Shown here in pieces: positions 35,105-44,766 of a DNA stretch of 64,000 nt. Made by a program: the position numbers and the translations under genes. A model generated the notes under the pieces. The model was not told the DNA's origin. It did not search any database and saw nothing but the letters and a program-made list of their open reading frames with translations. Within the stretch, counting starts at the first letter, position 1. Each line of letters opens with the position of its first letter. Source of the stretch: Spyradosoma sp004558035 (lineage in GTDB: Bacteria > Verrucomicrobiota > Verrucomicrobiia > Opitutales > UBA953); NCBI RefSeq assembly GCF_050314555.1, contig NZ_JBNPNH010000007.1, positions 39,256-103,255 of the forward strand. Direction: 5' to 3'.

Positions 35105-37051
35105 TTATTTGCCCTGCTTGTCGAACCAGCGGGCGATCGCCTTGATCGTCCAGGCGTCGCCGTCGTTGTTGAACTCGTCTCCGACGACCTTGCCGATGAG
35201 CTTCTGCGCGAGCGGCGTCTTGTAGGAGAGAATGTTCTTGCCGGGATCGGAGTCCCACGCGCCGAGAATCGTGTAGGCTTCCTTTTTGCCGGAAGCGGAC
35301 TGGAGCTCGACGATGGAGCCGACGCCGATCTTGTCGGTCGGCGTGTCGGAGAAGTCCGTCGCCTGCGCGCGGCCGAGCTCGGATTCGAGCTGCGCCTTGC
35401 GCGCGAGCAGCGTTTCCTGGTCTTGGCGCGCCATCTTGTATTCGGAGTTTTCCTTGAGGTCGCCGTGTTCCTTCGCGATGTTGATGGCTTCCTTGTTCGC
35501 GGGAATCTGCACCTTGATGAGGTCTTCGAGTTCGTTGCGGCGTTCTTCGAGCGACCACTGCGAGACGACGAGCGCGCCGGAGACTTCGGGCTCGTCCGCG
35601 CCGCCGACGAGCAGGTTCTGGATGCGCGGGTAAATCTTGATGAAGCGCGCGAGCAGCGACTTCTTCGTGAGCGGCTCGAAGCCCTGGTTGAGGTTGAGCG
35701 CCTGCGCGAGGTCGCGCGCGACTTCCTCGTTCGAGTCTTCAAGCAGGTCCTGAATCAGGCCGTAGTCTTCGCTGAGCTCTTCCGCGAGCAGGATGCGGCG
35801 GTTCGAGGTCGCCATGACGGCTTCGCGGTCGATCGCGTAAAGAATCGCGGAGAGAAGGCGGTGCGAAATGAGCGGCTTGATGATCTTCGCGTACTTGCGG
35901 GAATTGCGGTTCTTGATGATCCAGATGAGCACGGGGCTCTTCAGGCTCTGCGCGTCGAGCCAGTCCACCAGCGTCTTGGCGACGTGCTTTTCCTGGCCGC
36001 GTTCGACGAGGAAGTTGACGCATTCCGCGGTGAACTTGCCCGTGCTGTGCTCGAGCAGGTCGGTGATCACGGAGACCCATTTTTCGCCTTCGGCGTAAAC
36101 GCGCGAGAGCAGGTCGAGCAGACGCTTCAGACACGCCGGATTCTGCGGGATTTCCTCCGCGAGGCGGCTCAGTTCTTCGGGCGTGCAGGAAAGAATGACG
36201 GACTTCGACGTGGGTTCGAGCGAATCGACGTCTTCCTTGAAGAAGCGGCAAAGGTCGTTGCGCACCCAGAGCCCGTAGAGGCATTCCGCCTTCGTGAGAC
36301 GCTTGGCGGACTTGATGGCGTCGGTGAGCTCGTCGAAGATGTTGTGCAGGTCGGCCTCGATTTCCGGGTCGGTCGCCTTGTAGTGGTGCAGCGGCTGCGG
36401 CTGGTTCGGATCGCCCTTCGGGAGTTCGTCCTCGGATTTGATGGACGAGAACTGGAAGAGCTTTTCCGCGAGCTGAATCTTCTTTTTCGGATTCTTGTTG
36501 CGGTAGTATTCTTCGAGAATTTCGCGCTCGGGCGAGACCTGGTCGTCTTCGTCGCGGAGCTCGTACTGGCCTTCCTTCTTCGCGGGAACGCCGATCATCG
36601 GGTCCTTGAGAAGGAGTTTCTTGGTCGCCGTCCACCATTTCTTCATCTTGGCGGGACCGAGCAGGCGGATGAGGACGACCTCGATTTCCGTCGTCGTCAT
36701 CTTGTGTCCCTTCGCGGCGGCGAGAATCTCCTTGATGAGGCGGACGGGATCGGACTTCACGAGAGATTCGATCACGCCGGGCTCCTTGCGGTTGCGGACG
36801 AGGATGTGGCGCTCGGGCAGAATCTCGAGCTTTTCGACGCAGAACGCGGGAGCCATCGCATGCCCGATCTTGTTCGCTTCGGGGAAGTCGATGATGAGCC
36901 GGTTGACGGACGCGTCGTAGCCTTTGATTTCGCCGAAGCCCCAGGTGCGGTGCATGCAGCAGGCGCCGTTCGCCATGGCTTCGAGCTTGTCGCGCGCGAC
37001 GCGCAGCTCCGGATTGTTTTCGATAAGGGATGCGATCTCTTCGTTGTTCAT
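35105..37051 (-). CDS. greA: Long-form GreA transcription elongation factor
   Basis: 648 residues. Only the C-terminal about 165 residues are GreA: the coiled-coil finger (SLEERRNELEDLIKVQIPANKEAINIAKEHGDLKENSEYKMARQDQ) followed by the FKBP-like domain (TDKIGVGSIVELQS...LIGKVVGDEF). GreA rescues backtracked RNA polymerase by stimulating transcript cleavage. The N-terminal about 480 residues are helical and have no known activity; chlamydial GreA has a comparable extension, so this is a PVC-group trait. The start ATG at 37051 lies inside a perfect 16-bp palindrome. Longer upstream frames lack similarity. Confidence 0.9.
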   Translation of the reverse strand: MNNEEIASLIENNPELRVARDKLEAMANGACCMHRTWGFGEIKGYDASVNRLIIDFPEANKIGHAMAPAFCVEKLEILPERHILVRNRKEPGVIESLVKSDPVRLIKEILAAAKGHKMTTTEIEVVLIRLLGPAKMKKWWTATKKLLLKDPMIGVPAKKEGQYELRDEDDQVSPEREILEEYYRNKNPKKKIQLAEKLFQFSSIKSEDELPKGDPNQPQPLHHYKATDPEIEADLHNIFDELTDAIKSAKRLTKAECLYGLWVRNDLCRFFKEDVDSLEPTSKSVILSCTPEELSRLAEEIPQNPACLKRLLDLLSRVYAEGEKWVSVITDLLEHSTGKFTAECVNFLVERGQEKHVAKTLVDWLDAQSLKSPVLIWIIKNRNSRKYAKIIKPLISHRLLSAILYAIDREAVMATSNRRILLAEELSEDYGLIQDLLEDSNEEVARDLAQALNLNQGFEPLTKKSLLARFIKIYPRIQNLLVGGADEPEVSGALVVSQWSLEERRNELEDLIKVQIPANKEAINIAKEHGDLKENSEYKMARQDQETLLARKAQLESELGRAQATDFSDTPTDKIGVGSIVELQSASGKKEAYTILGAWDSDPGKNILSYKTPLAQKLIGKVVGDEFNNDGDAWTIKAIARWFDKQGK

Positions 37052-37064
37052 TTTACGTAAAATG
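37049..37064 (-). promoter_or_regulatory. 16-bp perfect palindrome across the greA start codon
   Basis: CATTTTACGTAAAATG overlaps the greA start codon (its first three bases are the complement of ATG). It could be an operator or an RNA stem masking initiation. Confidence 0.5.
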
Positions 37065-37128
37065 TCGGATTCTCTATTAGAGCACCAAACGGCGCGCGCT
37101 TGCAAGCGCCGATTTGGCGCGGAAAGCG

Positions 37129-37548
37129 TCAGAAGAGCCCCGGGAGCGTCGGGGCGTCGTCCTCCCGGCGGCGCGGCGGCGGGAACGCGGAGAGGTCGCC
37201 CGCGCGGTCGCGCAGCCACGTGAGGAGGATGCCGACGACGTATTCCCGCTCCGCCTCGGAGAGTTCGCGCCCCGGCGCGACGCCGTGCCATTTGCTCAGG
37301 CAGCCGCGGCAGCACGTTCCCGTGGCGTGCTGCGCGAGAAAGACGACGTGCCCGCGCATGGGCGTCTGCCTGCCGTCGTTGCGCGGAAAGGCGGGCGCGA
37401 GGCGTTCCCGCACGATTTTCCGCGCCTGCGCCGCGATCGTCTCCCAGCCTTTTTCCGCGATGTAGGCGCGGTCCTTTTCCGAGAGCCGGAAGCGCGAGCG
37501 GAAGGGCGACGCGGCGAGCCGCGGGCGGAGATTTTCGAAGGTCGTCAT
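37129..37548 (-). CDS. DUF4186 protein
   Basis: 139 residues from the ATG at 37548. The core FRSRFRLSEKDRAYIAEKGWETI...RLAPAFPRNDGRQTPMRGHVVFLAQHATGTCCRGCLSKWHGV matches the DUF4186 family, with two adjacent Cys plus His residues suggesting metal binding. The function is unknown. Its start overlaps the stop of the upstream lipoprotein gene (ATGA), so the two are translationally coupled. Confidence 0.85.
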   Translation of the reverse strand: MTTFENLRPRLAASPFRSRFRLSEKDRAYIAEKGWETIAAQARKIVRERLAPAFPRNDGRQTPMRGHVVFLAQHATGTCCRGCLSKWHGVAPGRELSEAEREYVVGILLTWLRDRAGDLSAFPPPRRREDDAPTLPGLF

Positions 37549-38054
37549 CGGCGCGCGGAAAGCTCGCGCACGACGCGTTCGGGGAAGCTCGAGCCGTTTT
37601 CGTCGGTCACGTAAACGTGCTCCCAGACGAGGCGCACCTTGTCGCCGGGCGCGAGCGCGTGGACGCGTTCGGCGATTTCGGCGGGAACGTCGCTCGCGCC
37701 CGTCGTCGAGAGCAGCATGAACGCGAACTCGTCCGTCTGCGGGTCGCCGTACTGTCCGGGTTTTTCGTAGGCGTTGTATTTTTCGACGCGGAAGACGGCG
37801 AGCGTTCCCGAGCGCCCGCACCGGTCGGGGCAGAGCGCCGTCAGCCCGCGGCAGACGTGTTCGCGCGTTCCCGCGAAGACGGCGTCCGCGTCGTGGCGCG
37901 AGAGCAGTTCCGCCGTGCGCGCGGGCTTCGCGGGCGCGGCGTTTTCTTCGGGCGCGTTCCCGCAGGAGCAGGCGGCGAGCGCCGTTCCCGCGAGGGCGAG
38001 AGCGAGCAGGGCGAGGAATTTTCGGGGAAAGGAGGCGGCGTGTTCTTTTTTCAT
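37545..38054 (-). CDS. Small lipoprotein of unknown function
   Basis: 169 residues. The signal peptide ends in the lipobox ALAAC. The mature part (about 45-165) includes KVRLVWEHVYVTDENGSSFPERVV, suggesting a small beta domain, and several cysteines (CRGLTALCPDRC). I do not recognise a family. It overlaps the DUF4186 gene by 4 bp (ATGA). Confidence 0.75.
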   Translation of the reverse strand: MKKEHAASFPRKFLALLALALAGTALAACSCGNAPEENAAPAKPARTAELLSRHDADAVFAGTREHVCRGLTALCPDRCGRSGTLAVFRVEKYNAYEKPGQYGDPQTDEFAFMLLSTTGASDVPAEIAERVHALAPGDKVRLVWEHVYVTDENGSSFPERVVRELSARR

Positions 38055-38100
38055 GAAGGAGAAGCGGTTCCGCGGAGGGATTTTGTCCGCGCGGCGGCGT

Positions 38101-38610
38101 TCACGGGCGGAAGCCGCGGGCGCGCACGGCGGCGTCCAGATCGTCGCGGTTCAGCGCGGATTCGTTTTCGGGCAGGACGCCGTTCGCCTCGAACCAGCCT
38201 TCGCGCATTTCGAGACAATACTGGACGTCGTCGGAATCCGAATACGTCGTGCGCAGGTCGTGCGCCGCCATGGCGCGGACTTCGAGCAGCCTCCCCGCGG
38301 GATCGAAGAAGCCGATGTCGAGATTCACGGGAACGTTCTTCATCCAGAACGCGCGCGTCTCCGCGACGGGATAGACGAAGAGCATGCCTTCGCCGTCGGC
38401 GAGACCTCGGCAGCCCATCAGCCCGCGCGTGCGCTCGATTTCCGTGATCGCGAGGCGGACTTCCGCGCGCGCGCCGTTGTCGAAGCGCAGCGGAAAACGC
38501 GTCTCCGCGTCCGCGTGTTCCCGCGGCTCCGCTTCGCCGCACGCGCAGAGCAGGGCGAGCGCGCCGAGCGCCGCCGCTCCCGCCGGAAGGAATTTTCGCC
38601 GAAGTCTCAT
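38101..38610 (-). CDS. DUF192 lipoprotein
   Basis: 169 residues from the ATG at 38610. The lipobox is ALLCAC. The DUF192 core is clear: EIERTRGLMGCRGLADGEGMLFVYPVAETRAFWMKNVPVNLDIGFFD. DUF192 proteins are small beta-barrel domains of unknown role, usually exported. It lies 46 bp upstream of the small lipoprotein gene and is probably in one operon with it and the DUF4186 gene. Confidence 0.85.
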   Translation of the reverse strand: MRLRRKFLPAGAAALGALALLCACGEAEPREHADAETRFPLRFDNGARAEVRLAITEIERTRGLMGCRGLADGEGMLFVYPVAETRAFWMKNVPVNLDIGFFDPAGRLLEVRAMAAHDLRTTYSDSDDVQYCLEMREGWFEANGVLPENESALNRDDLDAAVRARGFRP

Positions 38611-38666
38611 GGCGCGATTTTCCCGCGTTCCCGCGCCGAAAGTCAAGCGGGCGATTCGCGTCGCGC

Positions 38667-38822
38667 GCGGGAGGTGATGAGGCGACGGAAGGCTATGGAG
38701 CGTGAAAAGCGCTTCGCGCCGTGTATGGCGTAAAGTGTAAGGTTTATTTCATTACACCTTAAACCTTAAACAGCGGCGAAGCCGAACGCAATGAACCCGC
38801 AGCCTTCCTCGCCTCATCAGCT
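38667..38822. repeat. Intergenic repeat cluster before dnaK
   Basis: The region contains GTGATGAGGCGACGGAAGG and its rough complement CCTTCCTCGCCTCATCAGC at the ends. Inside are TGTAAGGTTTATTTCATTACACCTTAAACC (an inverted pair) and GGCGAAGCCGAACGCAATGAA, shared with the 130-bp elements at 44,736, 53,041 and 54,246. It looks like a degenerate member of that family. Confidence 0.6.
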
Positions 38823-38853
38823 TAAAAATGCGACAAATGGGACAAAAAGAAAC

Positions 38854-38870
38854 TTGGCACGGGGTTTGCA
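38854..38870 (+). promoter_or_regulatory. Sigma-54-type promoter match upstream of dnaK
   Basis: TTGGCACGGGGTTTGCA has the GG-N10-GC layout and full TGGCAC/TTGC consensus of an RpoN promoter. It would start RNA near 38,881, only about 5 nt before the dnaK ATG, so the transcript would be nearly leaderless, or the match is accidental. Confidence 0.4.
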
Positions 38871-38885
38871 TAAATCAAGGGCACT

Positions 38886-40826
<1,941 letters not shown>

Positions 40827-40856
40827 GCCGAGCCTGAATTCTAAGGCTTAAAGAAG

Positions 40857-40897
40857 ACGCGTTCCCGCGGAGTTTCTCCCGGGAACGCGTTTTTTTT
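40857..40897 (+). terminator. Motif terminator of dnaK
   Basis: ACGCGTTCCCG and CGGGAACGCGT form the stem, followed by eight T residues. Both arms carry the dispersed motif. Confidence 0.92.
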
Positions 40898-40901
40898 GTA
40901 A

Positions 40902-40970
40902 GGGTGGAAGGTGTAATGTGTAGGGTTTAGGGTTTATTTTCTTCCACCTTCCGCCTTCCGCCTTCCGCGG
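40902..40970. repeat. Inverted word repeat GGTGGAAGG / CCTTCCACC-type
   Basis: GGGTGGAAGGTGTAATG and CTTCCACCTTCCGCC flank AGGGTTTAGGGTTTATT between dnaK and the convergent nuclease gene. It is similar in style to 6,582-6,630 and 38,735-38,770. Confidence 0.6.
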
Positions 40971-40983
40971 CGCGGAGCGCCTC

Positions 40984-42069
40984 TCACCGCGCGCCGATGA
41001 GGCGGTTGCAGCGGCGGCAGAGCATCCGGCAGTTTTCCGCGACCGTCTTGCCGCCCCTGCTCCAAGGCGTGATGTGGTCGCCTTCCATTTCCTCGAACTC
41101 GAAATGCCCGCCGCAGTGCGGGCAGACGCCGCGCTGCCGCTGATACGCCTCGCGCTTCATCCGCGCGTCGAACGCCCGAATGTTCAGCGCCCGCTCGTCC
41201 CCGCCGAGCACGTACGCGAACACGCCTTTCTTGTTCGTCACGTCCGGATCTTCCAGCAGCGCGGCGATTTTCGCTTCGAGCTCGCGCGCGTTGAAATTTC
41301 CGTCCCTGTGCGCGGCGTAGAGCTCGCCCCACGGCACGCCCTTCATTTCCTTGAGCGTCCGCGGGAACAGCGTCCTGACCCAGCCGATCACCGTCTGAAA
41401 ATGCTGCCACAGCGGCGACGCGTCCGCGTCGTGCTGGTGCCGCCCCATGTAGTCTTCGACGTTCCCGCCGGAAATCCATTTCAGCGCGGTTTCGAGAAAT
41501 TCCTGCCGGATCGCCGTTCCCGCCAGATAATCCTTGCCGAGCTGATACGCCGGGCAGCCGTTGCGGCTGAAATACCGCTTCGCGTCCGCCGTCCACGTTC
41601 CCGCGTAAACGGCGTTGCGCAGCTCCTGCGGCGTCAGCTCCTCGCCCGCGATGTTGATCGTCCGGAACCAGCCGAGCTTCTCGCTCGCGTTCCCGCGGCA
41701 GACGTAGATCGTCAGCCGATACGCGAGAAAGCGTTCCCGTTCGTCCGCCGGCAGATTGCCGAAATAGCGATTGCCGAACGAAAAATCGCCGTTCACGAAC
41801 TGGCAGATCGAAATCGTGCGCTGCTGCCCGTCGATGACCTCGAACGTGCCGTCCTCGCGGTCCGCCCAATACATGACGTTCAGCGGGAAGCCCTTGAACA
41901 CCGTGTCGATCACGGCGTCGCGCTGCGCCGGCTTATAGACGAACTCGCGCTGGTAGATCGGGCGGACGTCGAGCCTGCCGCCGAAGCCGCTCACGCGCCC
42001 CGTTCCCGCGTCCTCGGCGTAGTCCGCCGCCAGCTCGCGGATCGTGATTTCTTTGAGTGTGATTTCCAT
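40984..42069 (-). CDS. DUF262-HNH nuclease, probable restriction enzyme
   Basis: 361 residues from the ATG at 42069. The N-terminal DUF262 (ParB-like nucleotide-using) domain has RPIYQREFVYKPAQRDAVIDTVFKGFPLNVMYWADREDGTFEVIDGQQRTISI, including the hallmark DGQQR. The C-terminal HNH domain is CPHCGGHFEFEEMEGDHITPWSRGGKTVAENCRMLCRRCNRLIG, with two CxxC zinc pairs and the catalytic His. DUF262 plus HNH occurs in GmrSD-like and related DNA-cleaving defence enzymes. Next to an adenine methylase it most likely cuts unmethylated DNA; the target is unknown. Confidence 0.8.
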   Translation of the reverse strand: MEITLKEITIRELAADYAEDAGTGRVSGFGGRLDVRPIYQREFVYKPAQRDAVIDTVFKGFPLNVMYWADREDGTFEVIDGQQRTISICQFVNGDFSFGNRYFGNLPADERERFLAYRLTIYVCRGNASEKLGWFRTINIAGEELTPQELRNAVYAGTWTADAKRYFSRNGCPAYQLGKDYLAGTAIRQEFLETALKWISGGNVEDYMGRHQHDADASPLWQHFQTVIGWVRTLFPRTLKEMKGVPWGELYAAHRDGNFNARELEAKIAALLEDPDVTNKKGVFAYVLGGDERALNIRAFDARMKREAYQRQRGVCPHCGGHFEFEEMEGDHITPWSRGGKTVAENCRMLCRRCNRLIGAR

Positions 42070-42110
42070 AAATTTTTTTCGTCGTTTCGCGCGCGCGGGC
42101 GCTCTTTTTT

Positions 42111-42146
42111 TGAACCACGGATGAACACCGATTCGCACGGATTTCC
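42111..42146. repeat. Intergenic word repeat (CCACGGATGAACACCGATT)
   Basis: ACCACGGATGAACACCGATT followed by CGCACGGATTTCC lies in the 89-bp gap between the methylase and nuclease genes. Related words occur in opposite orientation at 43,741-43,775. Confidence 0.6.
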
Positions 42147-42158
42147 TCGCGGGAACGC

Positions 42159-43199
42159 TCACGCGCGGCGACGGATGATGATGCGGTTATAAATGTTTTT
42201 CTTTTTTATGATCGTCAGACACTCATATCCAATCCAACGGGCGGAGTTCGCGATTCCTAAAATTTCGAATTGCTCCGGATTGTATTTGTCCAAAAACGTT
42301 ATGGGAACGCCCATGATTCCGTCGTAGTCGCAGGGAATTTCGCTCGTCTTGTCCACGTTGATCGCGTCGTAATTGTCGTAGCGCGGGAACGCCTCGGGCG
42401 TGTAGCGTTTGTAAAGAATCAGATTTTCGTGACGTTCGGAGTAGTCCAGATTCGTGAACCAGCGGACGCCTTTGACGCGGATGAATTTTCTGCCGTTCCC
42501 GTCGATGCGGAAGCCCGCCGCGGAAATCGGGTAATCCTGCGGGATTTCAAATTCGCGGTCGCCGCTGTGAATGCTCGCGCCGAACCAGATCCGATTGTCT
42601 TTGATCAGCGGAAAAATTTCCTTGTAGGTGATCGCGTTCACGTTGCCGATGATGACGAATTTCTTTCCGTGCTCGATGAGCTGCGCGACGTATTCGCGGA
42701 AGAGCGAGAACGGCGGATTCGTCACGACGACGTCCGCCTTTTTCAGCAGTTCGACGCATTCCGGCGAGCGGAAATCGCCGTCGCCCTTGAGCTTCGTCAG
42801 CGCGTTTTTGCGGGAACACTGCAGCAGCTGCGCGACGTCCGCGAGATCGATCGCGCCGTTCCCGTCGAAATCCGCCACTTCGCGGATCCTCACCTTGTAG
42901 GGGCGGCGCGTCGAAAGGCGGAGCTCCGTGCCGACGATGGGCGAGCCTTCGTAGCACGTCGCGACGAGCTCCTTCAGCCCGAGCTTGTTGAAGTTGAGCG
43001 CGAAGTAGCGGAAAAAGTTGCTCTCGTACGGGTCGTCGCAGTTGCAGAAGACGCTCTTCCCGCGGAAGTGCTCGCGGTAGTGGCGCAGCTCGCTCTCGAT
43101 GTCGGCGAGCTGTGTGTAGAATTCGTCCTTCTTGGCGCGCTTGGCTTCCGTGAGGCTGGAGTTGAGACTGCGGGAACGAGATGTTTTTTCGCGAGGCAT
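42159..43199 (-). CDS. EcoRI-family adenine-specific DNA methyltransferase
   Basis: 346 residues. The N-terminus KKDEFYTQLADIESELRHYREHFRGKSVFCNCDDPYESNFFRYFALNF and VVVTNPPFSLFREYVAQLIEHGKKFVIIGNVNAITYKEIFPLIK are hallmarks of the EcoRI-type m6A methyltransferase family (NPPF catalytic motif). Between them, DFDGNGAIDLADVAQLL resembles an EF-hand/dockerin calcium loop. It is followed on the same strand by the DUF262-HNH gene and divergent from a small regulator, with shared operators upstream. The recognition site cannot be read from the sequence; M.EcoRI itself uses GAATTC. Confidence 0.88.
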   Translation of the reverse strand: MPREKTSRSRSLNSSLTEAKRAKKDEFYTQLADIESELRHYREHFRGKSVFCNCDDPYESNFFRYFALNFNKLGLKELVATCYEGSPIVGTELRLSTRRPYKVRIREVADFDGNGAIDLADVAQLLQCSRKNALTKLKGDGDFRSPECVELLKKADVVVTNPPFSLFREYVAQLIEHGKKFVIIGNVNAITYKEIFPLIKDNRIWFGASIHSGDREFEIPQDYPISAAGFRIDGNGRKFIRVKGVRWFTNLDYSERHENLILYKRYTPEAFPRYDNYDAINVDKTSEIPCDYDGIMGVPITFLDKYNPEQFEILGIANSARWIGYECLTIIKKKNIYNRIIIRRRA

Positions 43200-43202
43200 T
43201 TT

Positions 43203-43216
43203 ACATGATTTTATGT
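43203..43216. promoter_or_regulatory. Operator 1 (ACAT-N6-ATGT) at the methylase start
   Basis: ACATGATTTTATGT lies 4 bp upstream of the methylase start codon. Same layout as operators 2 and 3. Confidence 0.65.
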
Positions 43217-43232
43217 CTGAAATATGGATTTT

Positions 43233-43246
43233 ACATAATATTATGT
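43233..43246. promoter_or_regulatory. Operator 2 (perfect palindrome ACATAATATTATGT)
   Basis: A 14-bp perfect palindrome centred 30 bp from operator 1 (about three helical turns), inside an AT-rich divergent promoter. Confidence 0.7.
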
Positions 43247-43285
43247 CAAACAGTGAGTTTTTCAGCGGGAGCGCGGGCTTGTGTT

Positions 43286-43303
43286 AGACATATTGCGATG
43301 TCT
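43286..43303. promoter_or_regulatory. Operator 3 across the start codon of the small regulator
   Basis: AGACAT and ATGTCT flank 6 bp; extended arms TTAGACAT/ATGTCTAA are perfect. The second arm begins with the ATG start codon of the downstream gene, so binding would block its own expression. Confidence 0.7.
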
Positions 43304-43609
43304 AAAAACTCCAAACAGTTCTTCATCGCGTTCCCGCGGGAGATTTTGGCGGCGTACGAGTCCTGCCAGAGCATGAAGAATTTCATGTCGTTCGTCCGCG
43401 AAGCGACGATTCGGCGGCTGAACACGGAGTTCGGTTTTGAGTTGGACGAATCGCTCGGCACGTTTCGCCGCGCCCAGCGCACGGATCTGATGAATCCGAA
43501 GACGAAGTGCGAAAAGCTCCCCGAGCTGCGTCGCCAGGCGGCGCGCGCCCGCGCTGGCAAAAAATCCCCGCCGCGCGGCGGGAACGCCTCCGCGAAAAAC
43601 CGCGAGTGA
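43298..43609 (+). CDS. Small ribbon-helix-helix-like putative R-M controller
   Basis: 103 residues. SKQFFIAFPREILAAYESCQSMKNFMSFVREATIRRLNTEFGF reads as a beta strand followed by two helices, like RHH repressors; the C-terminal half is basic and looks disordered. It is transcribed divergently from the methylase across a 98-bp AT-rich region with three matching operators, one over its own start codon. A controller or autorepressor role is inferred from this layout. No named family is recognised. Confidence 0.6.
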   Translation: MSKNSKQFFIAFPREILAAYESCQSMKNFMSFVREATIRRLNTEFGFELDESLGTFRRAQRTDLMNPKTKCEKLPELRRQAARARAGKKSPPRGGNASAKNRE

Positions 43610-43800
43610 AATCTCGCCTGCCGCGGGAACGAAGACAGGAATGTCTTCGCCCCCAAAAGCGCGCGGGAACGCCAAGCCCCGAAGGGGCTGCTTCAAAAGG
43701 CGTTTCGGGCGACGGGCGGGGCGCCTGTTCTCCTCCGAAAAATCCGTGTGAGTCCGTGTTCATCCGTGGATTCAAAAAATCTTCGCGTCTTGGCGGGGAA
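43610..43800. repeat. Repeat cluster between regulator and ksgA
   Basis: Contains the hairpin at 43,630, two dispersed motifs, a CCCCGAAGGGGC hairpin, then the words AATCCGTGTGAGTCCGTGTT, CATCCGTGGATTC and CTTCGCGTCTTGGCGGGG. No gene is seen. Confidence 0.7.
43630..43649 (+). repeat. Hairpin CGAAGACA-GGAA-TGTCTTCG
   Basis: A perfect 8-bp stem with a GGAA loop, followed by CCCCC and preceded directly by a dispersed-motif copy. Same family as 34,533 and 57,410, with compensating stem changes. Confidence 0.8.
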
Positions 43801-43860
43801 ATTTCCGCGGGCGCATTGCGCGCTTCACTATTCCGCGGGCGGCGTCTATGCTTCCGCGTC

Positions 43861-44766
43861 ATGCTCACGGGACCCTACAATCTGAACACGACGCGCGAAC
43901 TGCTCGCGGCGCTCTCGCATTCGCCGAAAAAATGGCTCGGGCAGAATTTTCTCGTGGACGGCAACATCGTGCGCAAGTCGCTCGAGCTCGCCGACGTGCG
44001 CGCGGGCGACGTCGTCGTCGAGGTCGGACCCGGACTCGGCACGCTCACCACGACGCTGCTGCAGGCGGGCGCGCGCGTCTTCGCCGTCGAGCGCGACCCC
44101 GTGCTCGCCGCGCACCTGCGGGAACGCGTCGCGCCGCATTACGCGGAGACCTTCAGCCTGCTCGAAGCCGACGCGATGGATTTCCCGCTCGCCGGCTTTC
44201 CCGAAAAAACGCCCGCGGGAACGCCCTTCAAGATCGTCGCCAATCTGCCCTACGCGATCTCCTCGCCGTGGATGGACGCCGTGCTCGAAAGCGGCGCGCT
44301 CCCGCGGACGCTCGTGCTCATGCTGCAGCAGGAGGCGGCGGACCGCTTCACCGCCGCGCCGGGAACGAAGAATTACGGCGCGCTCTCCGTCTTTCTCGAA
44401 GCCGCCTACGAGCGCGCGCCCGGGCACCGCGTTCCCGCGCGCTGCTTCTTCCCGCCGCCGAAGGTCGATTCGTGCCTGCTTCACCTGCGCCGCCGCGAAA
44501 AGCCCGTGCTTTTCGGGAAGACGGCGCGGCGCCTCGTCCGCGAAATCTTCATCTACCGCCGCAAGCAGCTCGGCTCCGCGCTGAAGAAGATTCTCGCCGC
44601 GCCCGACTTCGCCGACGTTCCCGCGGACGCGGTCGCCGCCTGGCTCGACGCGCTTCCCGGCTTCGGCGCCGACGCGCTCTCCCGCCCCGAATGCGTTCCC
44701 GCCGCCGCCTGGCAGGCGCTGAATGCGCTATTGGGAAGTGATGAAGTCACGGCGGTTATGAAGTGA
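43861..44766 (+). CDS. rsmA: 16S rRNA dimethyladenosine transferase
   Basis: Dimethylates two adenines in the 3' loop of 16S rRNA (KsgA). 301 residues from the ATG at 43861. KWLGQNFLVDGNIVRKSLE, VVEVGPGLGTLTTTLLQAG (SAM motif), FKIVANLPYAISSP (catalytic NLPY) and the C-terminal RCFFPPPKVDS are all present. The last codons (GSDEVTAVMK) run into a 130-bp intergenic repeat element, so the natural C-terminus may have been replaced. Confidence 0.95.
   Translation: MLTGPYNLNTTRELLAALSHSPKKWLGQNFLVDGNIVRKSLELADVRAGDVVVEVGPGLGTLTTTLLQAGARVFAVERDPVLAAHLRERVAPHYAETFSLLEADAMDFPLAGFPEKTPAGTPFKIVANLPYAISSPWMDAVLESGALPRTLVLMLQQEAADRFTAAPGTKNYGALSVFLEAAYERAPGHRVPARCFFPPPKVDSCLLHLRRREKPVLFGKTARRLVREIFIYRRKQLGSALKKILAAPDFADVPADAVAAWLDALPGFGADALSRPECVPAAAWQALNALLGSDEVTAVMK

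Noticed and set aside
42159..43199. The iterated motif as the recognition site of the local methylase
   Set aside because: The methylase belongs to the EcoRI family, whose known site GAATTC is palindromic and unrelated, and a non-palindromic site at this density would be unusual for it. Not excluded without a methylome.
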